From the NCBI RefSeq assembly GCF_014189535.1, contig NZ_CP050308.1:744001-808000 (forward strand): a stretch of 64,000 bases of DNA. The letters are read 5' to 3'. The notes under the pieces are model-generated. The model did not search any database. It worked only from the letters and a program-made list of their open reading frames with translations, and had not been told where the DNA came from. The DNA comes from Rhizobium lusitanum (GTDB lineage Bacteria > Pseudomonadota > Alphaproteobacteria > Rhizobiales > Rhizobiaceae). The first letter of the stretch is position 1, and each line of letters begins with the position of its first letter. This document shows positions 54,371-63,200 of the stretch, piece by piece. Position numbers and translations under genes: made by a program.

Positions 54371-55255
54371 ATGTCGACGATTGCAATCATCGGATTCGGG
54401 GAAGCAGCACAAGCCTTTGTCGCCGGCTGGAAGACTGTCGAAGACAGTCCGATCAAAGCTCCCATCGCCACCTTCGATATCAAGATAAAAAGCGCCGATC
54501 AACGCCGGGGCCTGCTTGATGCCTGCACACGGCTTGATGTCATATCTGGCGAGAGCCCGCGCGATGCCACCACCGGCAAAAGCGCGATCTTCTGCCTCGT
54601 GACAGCCGACCGCGCGCTCGAAGCCGCCAAAATGGTGGCCGCCTACCTCGACAAGAGCTCGCTTTATCTCGACTGCAACTCCTGCTCGCCTTCGACAAAG
54701 GTCGCGGCTGCGAAGATCGTCGAGGAGGCTGGCGCCCGCTACATCGACGTGGCGGTGATGGCGCCGGTCTATCCCGCCCGCCATCGCACCCCTCTCCTTC
54801 TGTCCGGCAGCGAGGCGACGGACGCTGAAGCGCTGCTGGCAAGCCTTGGAATGAATGCCCGCGTTGCCGGCGATAAGATCGGACAGGCATCCTCGATCAA
54901 GATGCTGCGCTCCGTCATGATCAAGGGGTTCGAGGCGCTCACGGCCGAATGCGTGCTGGCGGCGCGCCGGGCGGGCGTGGAGGATGCCGTTCTGGCGTCC
55001 TTGCAGGCATCCGATCCGGGGATCGACTGGACGGCCCGTTCGTCCTACAACCTTGAGCGGATGATGGTACACGGAACGCGGCGTGCGGCGGAGATGGTGG
55101 AAGTGGCGGCAACGCTTCGCGATCTCGGTCTTCCCGACGGAATGGCATCGGCCGCCGTCGACTGGCAGCGCAGAATCGGAAATCTTGGCGTCAGCGCTGC
55201 GGATCTCTCGCTGAACCAGCGCATCGATCGGATATTGGAGCACCTCCTGCCTTGA
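54371..55255 (+). CDS. DUF1932/6-phosphogluconate dehydrogenase-like NAD(P)-dependent oxidoreductase
   Basis: 294 residues. An atypical Rossmann motif, TIAIIGFGEAAQAFVAGW, then FCLVTADRALEAA, DCNSCSPSTKVAAAKIVEEAGARYIDVAVMAPVY, and the DUF1932 helical domain with SIKMLRSVMIKGFEAL (catalytic-type Lys). Family enzymes oxidise 3-hydroxy acids; the role in this pathway is unknown, perhaps handling a side-chain hydroxy acid of the aromatic substrate. ATG at 54371 with GAGGAACC before it. The stop overlaps the LysR start by four bases. Paralogue of the broken gene at 43.4 kb. Confidence 0.85.
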   Translation: MSTIAIIGFGEAAQAFVAGWKTVEDSPIKAPIATFDIKIKSADQRRGLLDACTRLDVISGESPRDATTGKSAIFCLVTADRALEAAKMVAAYLDKSSLYLDCNSCSPSTKVAAAKIVEEAGARYIDVAVMAPVYPARHRTPLLLSGSEATDAEALLASLGMNARVAGDKIGQASSIKMLRSVMIKGFEALTAECVLAARRAGVEDAVLASLQASDPGIDWTARSSYNLERMMVHGTRRAAEMVEVAATLRDLGLPDGMASAAVDWQRRIGNLGVSAADLSLNQRIDRILEHLLP

Positions 55256-56463
55256 ATTCCGCACAGCCGTCAGAGCGTGAGCTACAGCATAATCTTCGCC
55301 ATCTCCGGGTATTCCTGATGGTCGTCGATACGGCCTCTGTCACGAAGGCCGCGGATTTATGCCATGTGTCGCAGCCGGCCGTGACGCAGGCACTGTCGAA
55401 AATCGAGCGCGGCGTGGGGATGGCGCTCTTCACGCGGACCGCCCAGGGACTGTTCGTCAACAAGCAGGGCGAAGTCCTTGCAAAGCGCGTCCGGCGCGCT
55501 TTCAGCTATCTCGATCCGGCGCTGTCCGATCTTAGCCCCAGGCTGCGCATAACCGCGACGACGGCACAGCTTCAAGCGCTGATTGCCGTGCGCGAAATGG
55601 AGAATTTCACGCTCGCTGCACGCCGCCTGGGCCTTGCCCAACCGACCGTGCACCGCGCCGTCACACAACTTGAGCAGGAGGCAGCACGTCCCCTGTTTGA
55701 GCGAACATCCTACGGCATCGTCGCGACGCGGACCGCGCAGACGCTAGCCCAGGCAGCAAGACTTGCTTTCGCCGAACTGAGCCAAGCCGAAGCCGACCTT
55801 GCCGAAACCGTGTCCGAGGAGGCCGGGCGCATCGTCATCGGCGCAATGCCATTGTCGAGATCCTATGTCCTGCCGCAGGCAATCGCCAACTTCCGCACGC
55901 TTCGCCCCAAAATACCGATCCAGATTGTGGAAGGTCCTTATGCCGACCTTCTGGCCGGGCTGAGGCGTGGCGAGATCGATTTCCTGATCGGCGCCCTGCG
56001 CGATCCCGCGCCGATTGGCGATGTGGAACAGCGCCTGCTTTTCACCGACACGCTCGTGCTGGTCGCCGGCCGCGATCATCCGCTTGTCGGGAAGGACGAT
56101 ATCACCCTCGAGGAGCTCGCCTCCTACCCCTGGGTGGTGGGCTTAAGCGGAACGCCGATCCGGAAACATTTTGACGCCATGTTCGACAGCCTTGGACGAA
56201 GGCCGGCGAGCATCGTCGAGTCGGGGTCGCTGATCCTGATGCGCGAGCTCCTGGACCGAACCGATCATCTCGGCTGCATTTCCCATCTGCAAGCGGAAGC
56301 GGAGTTGACCCGGGGGCTCATCAAGGCCCTGCCCTATGACCTCGACCACACCGCGCGGCCCATCGGCCTGACGCTGCGATCCGGCTGGATGCCGACGGCG
56401 GCTCAGGACCAGTTTCTGGATTTCGTGCGAGAAAGGGTCAGCAAAACGGGCGAGCGGCTATAG
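55252..56463 (+). CDS. LysR-type regulator with two tandem HTH domains
   Basis: 403 residues, about 100 more than a normal LysR protein. There are two full HTH_1 domains: residues 15-75 (LRVFLMVVDTASVTKAADLCHVSQPAVTQALSKIE) and 104-165 (LQALIAVREMENFTLAARRLGLAQPTVHRAVTQLE). The effector domain follows at about 190-395 (GRIVIGAMPLSRSYVLPQAIANF). The TTG start at 55252 overlaps the dehydrogenase stop. It probably activates the cluster through the ATAAG-type sites in response to the substrate or an intermediate. The duplicated HTH is unusual. Confidence 0.87.
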   Translation: MNSAQPSERELQHNLRHLRVFLMVVDTASVTKAADLCHVSQPAVTQALSKIERGVGMALFTRTAQGLFVNKQGEVLAKRVRRAFSYLDPALSDLSPRLRITATTAQLQALIAVREMENFTLAARRLGLAQPTVHRAVTQLEQEAARPLFERTSYGIVATRTAQTLAQAARLAFAELSQAEADLAETVSEEAGRIVIGAMPLSRSYVLPQAIANFRTLRPKIPIQIVEGPYADLLAGLRRGEIDFLIGALRDPAPIGDVEQRLLFTDTLVLVAGRDHPLVGKDDITLEELASYPWVVGLSGTPIRKHFDAMFDSLGRRPASIVESGSLILMRELLDRTDHLGCISHLQAEAELTRGLIKALPYDLDHTARPIGLTLRSGWMPTAAQDQFLDFVRERVSKTGERL

Positions 56464-56550
56464 CCTTTATTACAGTCCCGGCCACGAGCTCTCAAACAGC
56501 GTCCATCCACTCGACTTTATGGCAGATGGACGCAGCAACGACATCGGCCC

Positions 56551-57438
56551 TCAAGCCAGATAGCGCTTGAACCAGCCTATCGTTCTGTCCCAGGCAAGTT
56601 TGGCCGCAGCCTCGTCATAGCGGGGCGTCGAGTCATTGTGGAAGCCATGATTGACGTCGGGATAGATATGGGCCTCATAGACCTTGTTCGACGCCTTCAG
56701 CGCCGCCTCATAGGCCGGCCATCCCTCATTGATCCCCTTGTCCAGTCCCGCATAATGAAGCAGCAGAGGCGCCTTGATGCGGGACACCTCCTCCGCGCGT
56801 GGCTGGCGCCCATAAAAGGGCACGGCAGCTGCTAGCTCGGGATAGGCGACGGCTGCGGCATTCGACACGCCTCCACCATAGCAGAAGCCGGTGATGCCGA
56901 CCTTGCCGGTCGTTGCCTCATGCTTCATGAGCAGCTCGATCGCGGCGAAGAAGTCGTTCATCAGCTTCTGCGGATCGACCTGCTGCTGCAACTCCCGACC
57001 CTTTTCGTCATTGCCGGGGTAGCCGCCGACCGACGTCAGGCCGTCAGGCGCAAGCGCGATGAAGCCCGCTTTGGCAACGCGACGCGCGACGTCCTCGATA
57101 TAAGGGTTCAGCCCCCGGTTCTCATGCACGACAACGACCGCCGGCACCTTGCCCTTGGCCGCAGCCGGCCGGACGAAATAGGCCCGAACGGTTCCGTTTC
57201 CCTGCGGCGACGGATAGGTGATGTATTCGGGCAGGATATCGGGATCGGTAAACTCGACCTGCTGCGCCTGCGCATAGTTGGGGCTCATCAACCCGAGGAT
57301 CGCGACGGCCGTCAGACCGCCTACGGCATACTTGCCGGCCCGATCGAGAAACTCGCGCTTCGTGATTTTCCCATGGGCGTAGTAGTCGTAGAGTTCCAGC
57401 AGTTCCGGATGAAAATCCTTGGCGGTCAGACGTGTCAT
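56551..57438 (-). CDS. Dienelactone hydrolase-family protein (YghX-like), exported
   Basis: 295 residues. The N-terminal [22 protein letters not shown] looks like a Tat signal with KR in place of RR. The alpha/beta-hydrolase nucleophile is Cys in [16 protein letters not shown], the acid Asp in [11 protein letters not shown], the His in [12 protein letters not shown] at 57438 with GGGGAGC before it; the longer frame upstream has no similarity. Convergent with the LysR gene. Relatives are common in rhizobia outside aromatic clusters, so membership in the pathway is uncertain. Confidence 0.85.
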   Translation of the reverse strand: MTRLTAKDFHPELLELYDYYAHGKITKREFLDRAGKYAVGGLTAVAILGLMSPNYAQAQQVEFTDPDILPEYITYPSPQGNGTVRAYFVRPAAAKGKVPAVVVVHENRGLNPYIEDVARRVAKAGFIALAPDGLTSVGGYPGNDEKGRELQQQVDPQKLMNDFFAAIELLMKHEATTGKVGITGFCYGGGVSNAAAVAYPELAAAVPFYGRQPRAEEVSRIKAPLLLHYAGLDKGINEGWPAYEAALKASNKVYEAHIYPDVNHGFHNDSTPRYDEAAAKLAWDRTIGWFKRYLA

Positions 57439-57541
57439 TGGCGCTCCCCTCGTGTCTACGACGAGCAGCCTAAACACTTAAGCCAGTTCTTGAATTCACT
57501 TTTGCGCTATCGCCGGAAATGCCCAACGCGGATAACGGTAG

Positions 57542-58465
57542 TTAAACCGCAACCTCCGCCGCTATCGCCGCATGGGGCTCGTAGTCGCTGACCTCGAAAT
57601 CCTCAATGCGGTAATCGTCTATGCTTTCCGGCCGGCGGAGCAAGCGCAAGGTTGGAAATGGCCGTGGTTCCCGGCTCAGCTGCTCGCGGATCGCGTCGAG
57701 ATGGTTAAGATAGATGTGGACGTCGCCGCCGGCCCAGACCAGTTCGCCCACATCCATGTCTACCTGCTGGGCAACCATGGCCAGCAACACGGCCTGTTGG
57801 GAGATGTTGAATGGGTTGCCCAGAAACAGATCGCAGGACCGCTGGTAAACCATCATGCTCAGCCGCGGCCGCTTGGTCTCGCCCAGAGAAGGCAGGTTCG
57901 AGACATGGAACTGATAAACCATGTGACACGGAGGCAGCGCCATTCCGGCGAGTTCGCCGACATTCCAGGCATGGAAGATCATCCGGCGGCTGCTTGGATT
58001 ATGCCTGAGTTGGTCGATGACCGTCGCGATCTGATCATGCACCTGCCCGTCGGCATCGCGCCACTGCCGCCATTGCTTCCCGTAAACGGGGCCAAGATCG
58101 CCCCACGTCTCGGCAAAGGCTTCATCGGCCAGTATCCGCGCCTCGAAATCTTCCTGACTGATGGTCTCGCCCGTCGCCTTGCGATAGGCCGCCAGCGGCC
58201 AGTCGGTCCATATCCGCACGTTCTGTTTCAGGAGATTGCGAATGTTGGTGTCGCCCGTCAGGAACCAGAGCATCTCTTTCACGGCGAGCTTCCAATAGAC
58301 CCGCTTGGTCGTGAAAACCGGAAGCTGGCCCTTGGAAAGATCGAAGCGCATCATCGCGCCAAGCCCGCTCAGCGTGCCGACGCCCGTTCTGTCGATCCGG
58401 CGATCGCCGTTTTCGAGCAGGTGCGCCATCAGATCGAGATATTGATATTCCGGGTGGCGAACCAT
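57542..58465 (-). CDS. thyA: Thymidylate synthase, long (Lactobacillus casei-type) form
   Basis: 307 residues. The catalytic Cys is in LPPCHMVYQFHV; dUMP/folate contacts are SSRRMIFHAWNV, DLFLGNPFNISQQ and GGDVHIYLNHLD; the N-terminal DRTGVGTLSGLGAMMRFDL is conserved. An insertion of about 45 residues (LKQNVRIWTDWPLAAYRKATG to ADEAFAETWG) in the small domain makes it L. casei-like, whereas I expect a 264-residue E. coli-like ThyA in rhizobia. ATG at 58465 is preferred (GGAG six bases before it). It lies upstream of the DHFR gene in the same direction but 14.4 kb away. Confidence 0.93.
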   Translation of the reverse strand: MVRHPEYQYLDLMAHLLENGDRRIDRTGVGTLSGLGAMMRFDLSKGQLPVFTTKRVYWKLAVKEMLWFLTGDTNIRNLLKQNVRIWTDWPLAAYRKATGETISQEDFEARILADEAFAETWGDLGPVYGKQWRQWRDADGQVHDQIATVIDQLRHNPSSRRMIFHAWNVGELAGMALPPCHMVYQFHVSNLPSLGETKRPRLSMMVYQRSCDLFLGNPFNISQQAVLLAMVAQQVDMDVGELVWAGGDVHIYLNHLDAIREQLSREPRPFPTLRLLRRPESIDDYRIEDFEVSDYEPHAAIAAEVAV

Positions 58466-58699
58466 TCTTAGCTCCGACATTTCCGCGATGGCGCCCGGCA
58501 AGAGCAACGCCATTGCCTCCGTCACCGATTCCATTTGTTGCCAATTTAATGGCAAGTCGATGCGAAACCAACCGTATCAGGGCATAATCCCGGCAAATCT
58601 CGCCCCCGATGGCCAGTGATCGCGGCAAACCGGTGTTTCGGCGACGCATTTGTGACAATTGCCCTTCCCTTCGCCCAAGGAAAACACTATATCAGCCTT

Positions 58700-59032
58700 G
58701 CCGGTCTTCGGGCCGGCTATGGCGATAAATGAGCGGTGTAATAAACCTATTGGACCCGGGGGCGGTACCCGGCGCCTCCACCAAAAACCGGCCAGGCGAG
58801 CTTTGCTTCAGACCGGCTTTTGATGGGGGCGAAACAGGATCGACAAGGGCGTAAAGATCGACTTTTTGCTCGGCATTGTACCACCGTTATCGGGCTAAAA
58901 TTGTAGTTGCAAATGACAACTATGCGGAAGCTCGTCTCGCTGCTTAATCGCAGTGTGACACTTCAAATCAAGTCCTGAAGGTTCGCACCTTAAGGCGGGG
59001 TTCGAAGGTACCTGGCAACAGAAACCTTCACC
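58700..59032 (+). ncRNA. ssrA: tmRNA, permuted two-piece form
   Basis: Order in the gene is reversed, as in alphaproteobacteria: first the acceptor half with a T arm (CCGGG-loop-CCCGG, about 58755-58772), the 3' acceptor strand CGCCTCC and encoded CCA (58781-58783); then a spacer of 41 bases removed on maturation; then the 5' half starting GGGGGCGAAACAGGATCGAC at 58825. GGGGGCG pairs with CGCCTCC. The resume codon and tag frame follow at 58909. A CTATAT -10 element is at 58687-58692. Ends are approximate. It rescues stalled ribosomes. Confidence 0.95.
58909..58947 (+). other. tmRNA proteolysis-tag reading frame
   Basis: GCA at 58909 opens twelve sense codons giving ANDNYAEARLAA and the stop TAA (58945-58947). 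The tag ends in LAA, recognised by ClpX, and starts AND, bound by SspB, whose gene is next. Confidence 0.95.
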
Positions 59033-59150
59033 TTCTCCCTATATTGGATATTATGTATGATGAGGCAGTGACTCGCGCGAGGGCTTTTCCGTCTGCGCCC
59101 GGCGTGGCATAAGCCTTAGAAAAAACATGGCCAACGAAAGACAGGAAAGC

Positions 59151-59663
59151 ATGGGGCAGGATCATATCCGCTACGACATTTTGGCACAGGACGCCCTGCG
59201 TGGAGTTATCCGTAAGGTGTTGACCGAGGTCGGCGCCACCGGTCGTCTGCCCGGTGACCATCATTTCTTCATCACCTTTCTGACCGGAGCGCCCGGTGTG
59301 CGCATTTCGCAGCACCTGAAGTCGAAATATCCGGAACAGATGACTATCGTCGTCCAGCATCAATTCTGGGATCTGAAGATCACCGAGAGCCTGTTCGAGA
59401 TCGGCCTTTCCTTCTCCGACGTCCCCGAGAAGCTGGTCGTTCCCTTCAATGCGATTCGCGGCTTTTACGATCCATCCGTGAATTTCGAGCTGGAGTTCGA
59501 TGTGCCGCTCGCCGACGACGACGAGGAAATGCCAACCGGCGAAATCACCGCCTACCCGGTGCCGGCAGAAGGCAGCGAAGAGCCAGCGGTAGAAGCCAAG
59601 GAAGGCGAAGAGAAAAAACCGGGCTCGGTCGTCTCGCTCGACGCATTCCGCAAGAAGCAATAG
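59151..59663 (+). CDS. sspB: SspB, adaptor delivering ssrA-tagged proteins to ClpXP
   Basis: 170 residues. The substrate-binding domain spans residues 1-120 (MGQDHIRYDILAQDALRGVI, FFITFLTGAPGVRIS, MTIVVQHQFWDL). An acidic Glu-rich linker (122-157) leads to the ClpX-docking tail GSVVSLDAFRKKQ. This is the alphaproteobacterial SspB type. The ATG at 59151 with AGGAAAGC before it is preferred over one eight codons upstream. It directly follows ssrA, so tag and tag-adaptor are genetic neighbours. Confidence 0.94.
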   Translation: MGQDHIRYDILAQDALRGVIRKVLTEVGATGRLPGDHHFFITFLTGAPGVRISQHLKSKYPEQMTIVVQHQFWDLKITESLFEIGLSFSDVPEKLVVPFNAIRGFYDPSVNFELEFDVPLADDDEEMPTGEITAYPVPAEGSEEPAVEAKEGEEKKPGSVVSLDAFRKKQ

Positions 59664-59667
59664 ATCC

Positions 59668-59693
59668 AAGGGGGAGCGCAAGGCTTCCCCTTT
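59668..59693 (+). terminator. Hairpin after sspB
   Basis: AAGGGG (59668-59673) pairs with CCCCTT (59687-59692), then TCT; short U tract. It lies between sspB and the DUF4169 gene and may end or attenuate the sspB transcript. Confidence 0.5.
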
Positions 59694-59716
59694 CTACATC
59701 GTCCGTGGGGACAGTG

Positions 59717-59911
59717 ATGAGTGCCGAAGTCGTCAATCTGCGTCAGTTCCGGAAAAAGCAGGCCCGCTCCGAAAAGGAAAAGCAGGCGGAACAGAATCGT
59801 ATCAGCTTCGGCCGCACCAAGGCGGAGAAGCACCTGACCAAGGCGCTCAACGACAAGGCCACCCAAACGCACGAGGCCGGTCACATCGACCCGGCCAAGA
59901 CTGAAGACTAG
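59717..59911 (+). CDS. DUF4169 protein with an SspB-tail-like N-terminal motif
   Basis: 64 highly charged residues, predicted helical, no membrane part. It begins MSAEVVNLRQFRKKQARSEK. The stretch VVNLRQFRKKQ is almost the same as the ClpX-docking tail of SspB encoded 53 bp upstream (VVSLDAFRKKQ; eight of eleven positions identical). The rest (KQAEQNRISFGRTKAEKHLTKALND) is the DUF4169 core. Function unknown; I infer a possible ClpX-binding protein. ATG at 59717 with GGGGA before it. Confidence 0.85.
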   Translation: MSAEVVNLRQFRKKQARSEKEKQAEQNRISFGRTKAEKHLTKALNDKATQTHEAGHIDPAKTED

Positions 59912-60006
59912 ACTAACGAAATATCCTAGAAAATTATAAGCTTACCCCAGCACTTTGAATCATTTTCAGAAGCCCCCCCTTTCCAAGTTTTTTGATCGAT
60001 CCCCCG

Positions 60007-60219
60007 ATGATCCGCAAACATTCCGCGACGCTGCATGGCCACCGCACGAGCTTTTCCCTTGAAGACGCCTTTTGGAGTGAGCTGAAGGCAATCGCCAAAA
60101 CGCGCGACACCTCGCTCGCCGCGCTGATCTCCGAAATCGACGACGGGCGGGAGCCGGTGAGCAACCTTTCCTCGGCACTTCGGCTCTATGTCTTGAAATG
60201 GCTAAAAGAGCGCGCTTAG
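60007..60219 (+). CDS. Ribbon-helix-helix domain protein (RHH_4 type)
   Basis: 70 residues: MIRKHSATLHGHRTSFSLEDAFWSELKAIAKTRDTSLAALISEIDDG, the ribbon strand TSFSLE followed by two helices, then NLSSALRLYVLKWLKE. This small type is widespread in alphaproteobacteria next to sspB/DUF4169 and uncharacterised. ATG at 60007 fits the family start; there is no evident Shine-Dalgarno, and a TTG at 59992 is an alternative. A C7 tract lies just upstream (59973-59979). Confidence 0.82.
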   Translation: MIRKHSATLHGHRTSFSLEDAFWSELKAIAKTRDTSLAALISEIDDGREPVSNLSSALRLYVLKWLKERA

Positions 60220-60271
60220 CAAAAGAGCATCCGTGCCTTCGTCTTCAGGGCAGATCATCCAAAAGACGCCC

Positions 60272-63200
60272 CTACTGGGCGATACCGGGAAGGCCGTTGA
60301 AGTTCAGCGGCGCTACCTTCTGCGGCCCTTGTCCGTTGAGAACCGGAAATTGCTGGGCTTGCGCCTTCGAGCGAGCTTCCGCCTCGGCTTTTGCCTTGGC
60401 CGCGGCTTCTGCTTGCTTTTCGGCGGCAGCCTCGCGCGCCAGTTCCCTCAGGCGCGTCTCTTCAAGGCTCCGCTGCTGCTCGAATACCGCGTCGCGCTGG
60501 CGCTGGGCGTCACGTACGACGGCGGTGTATTTGTACAGCGCCACCTCGCGCCGCAGCCGTTGCTTTTCCAATACGCTCGCCTGAAGCCGCTCGACGCGCC
60601 GGCGCTCGCGTTCAAAGGCACGCAGCGACAGGAAGCTGGTGATGTCGGTGACATCAATGGTTCGGCCGGGGCTCGCCAATAGACCGGCGAAGTTGAGACG
60701 TAGCGCCGGCTCGGCACCGTTCAGCATCTCGCTGCCGGCATTGAAGTCGATACCGAGAGATCCGCGCATGCGCTCGTCCGGCAGGCTGATCTCGGCGCTG
60801 CCCGAAAGCTTCGCCACGTCATTGCCGGCGCTGAGATTGGTGGCGCGGATGACGCCGGTGGAGATGTTGAAAGGTATGCTCATCGCCGGCAGCGCCGCCT
60901 CGCCGTTGTTGAGCAGCGTCTGCACGATCGGCAATACCTTGTCGGCGGTAATATCGCCCTGGATCTGGTCGGTGGCCGACAATAACGGTGGGAGTACCGA
61001 GAGATTGAGACCGCGGACATGCGTCTCGCCAAGCTTGGCCTCGCCCGAGCCGCTGGCATTGGCGGCAAGCTCACCCATGCTCTTGCCGCTGGTCTCCATG
61101 GTCAGGTCAAGGCCAAAGCGGCCGGTGGCCAGTGGCGTGCCGTCGCGTTGCCAAGCAACATCAGCGAGATCGCCATTGGTGAGGTTGAGCTTCGTCTGCA
61201 TCAGACCGGTGCCGTCGGAATTGGCAAGCATCACATTGCCGCCAAGCGTTCCACCGTTCCAGGCGCCAGCGATATCGTTCAACCGCAACTCTTCGCCCTT
61301 ATAGGCAGCGTTGGCGCTGAAATTGGAGATCGGACCGAATATCCCCGGCCAAACCTGCTTCGCCGAAAGCTTGATGTTGAGATCGAGCCCGCTGAACGTC
61401 GGAAGACCCAGCTTGACCTTGGTCAGGTTACCCGTCGCGGCATCCGTCATCGGCCCGTAGATCGCTTCACCCAACCAGCCAAGATCAACCTTGTCGAGCG
61501 TCAGTTCGCCGGTCGCCTTGGTATTTGGAGACTTGCGATCGAAGGTCAGCGCGCCCGAGACATTGTTGTCGGCAAGCTGGCCCTTCATGTCCGAGAGCGC
61601 GATCTTGTTGGCGTCGAAGACGGCATTCGCCTGGAATTTGACAGGTAGGCCCGTGCCCATCTGCGGAATGCCGATGCCGTTCATGACGAAATAGGGATCA
61701 AGATCCGCGCTATCAAGCGACAGCGCGATGGTGCCGTTGAGGAAGGTGCTGGGACGAACGTCGACCTTGCCATTGGCCGTGAACGAGGTCTTGTCGGTGG
61801 CAAAAGTCAGCGCCGCATCCGCCGGCTCGGTCCCGTCCGCCGTCACCTTAAGCGTCAGGCGGCCATTGGCATCGGCTTCGACGGGCAACGGATCGAGCCC
61901 CGCCTGCCCGAACAGGATCGATGTCACCGAATTCTCGAGTGTCGCTTCCAGCGTCGTCGTGCCCTTGCCGGTCAACGCCAGCAGGTCGGACATACGGTAA
62001 TCGAGGTTGACGCGGCTGCCGTTGGAAACGCCGGCGAGCGTCACCGCCACCCCATCGCCCTCGTCGCCGCCGAGGGTCAGCGCGCCGCGCAGTGCGGTGT
62101 TGCCATACCAGGCAGCATTGCGCACCAGCCGATCCATGACCGGGTGATGCGGCAGATGTCGGCTCAGCATTTCAAGGAAAGGACCGGGGTCGGCCGCCTT
62201 GAAGGTGATTTCACCCGATCCCTTGTAATCCAGCAGCGAGCCATCGCCACGGCCCGTCGCTGTGATCTCAGCTCCGGCAACATCGCGCACCGACAACTTG
62301 TCGAGTGTCAGCGCTCCATCGGTGATCGAAAAGGATGTCTCGACATTGTCGGCCTGCACGCCGAAGGCCGCGAACTTGTCCGCCTTCAGATGTGCCGAGA
62401 TCCGGTGATCGAGCAGGGCCTCGCCCGCATCCTGGCCGGTGATCAGGCCCGTCAGCGCCCTCAGCGCATCGAGATCGAGTGCGTCACCACTAAGATCGAC
62501 GGCAAGCTTCGGCGCCTGCTTATCTGGCGCCTGCCGGTCCAGCTTGCCCTTAAGCGTCGCCGAACCAATGGCGATTTCGAGATTGTCGAAGCGCTGCTCC
62601 TCGTGCCGCAAGCTGACATCGGCGGAAAAGCCGGCCTGTCGCAACTGCCGGATCGCCGGATCGACCGAACCCACCAGCCAGGACGCCAGACCCGACGGCT
62701 GGTTGGAGGCAACGACGAGATTGCCGATGAAATTCGGCTCACCCTGCAGCATCAGCTTGCCGGTGGCCTCGATCTGCGTACGCCCGGGCAGCATGCCGAT
62801 CGCGTGGTCAATCTTCCAGCCGCTTCCGGCGGGCTCAAGGTCCAGCTGCACGTCGCGGATCGTCGTATCACCGGCAACGATCGCCGGCAGTCTGAAGGTC
62901 GCCTTGCCGGGCACTTGCGGGATCGGGACCTCGGCGGCAATCGCGATCAGGTTGTTCAGGCGCTGGCGGGCTGAAACGGCGGGATTGCGGTTGGTCTTGC
63001 CGCTGGTGCCCTGATTGTTGCCGAGACGGTTGACGTCGATCTGCTGGCCATCGGCGGTCAGCAGGAATTCCGGCTTTGTGCCGGTATCCAGCGTCGCTTC
63101 CCCGGTCACCACGTAAGGATCGTCCGCCGCTCCGACCTCAAGGCGATATTCCGGGATGCGGATGCGCTCGTTGGTCAGCTCGAAGCGGCCTTTGACGCGG

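Noticed and set aside
53678..55264. 528-residue minus-strand open frame
   Set aside because: Opposite-strand shadow of the binding-protein and DUF1932 genes, both with recognised motifs and good ribosome sites.
42350..58700. Classical integrative island at the ssrA 3' end
   Set aside because: No integrase, no direct repeat of the ssrA end near 42-43 kb that I can see, and thyA and the hydrolase gene stand between.
58700..58850. Possible tRNA gene because of the T arm and CCA end
   Set aside because: No anticodon arm; the acceptor pairs with the downstream GGGGGCG, as in permuted tmRNA.
58825..59032. Small protein read through the tmRNA tag frame
   Set aside because: The frame is preceded by structured tRNA-like sequence and has no start codon; it is the resume frame only.
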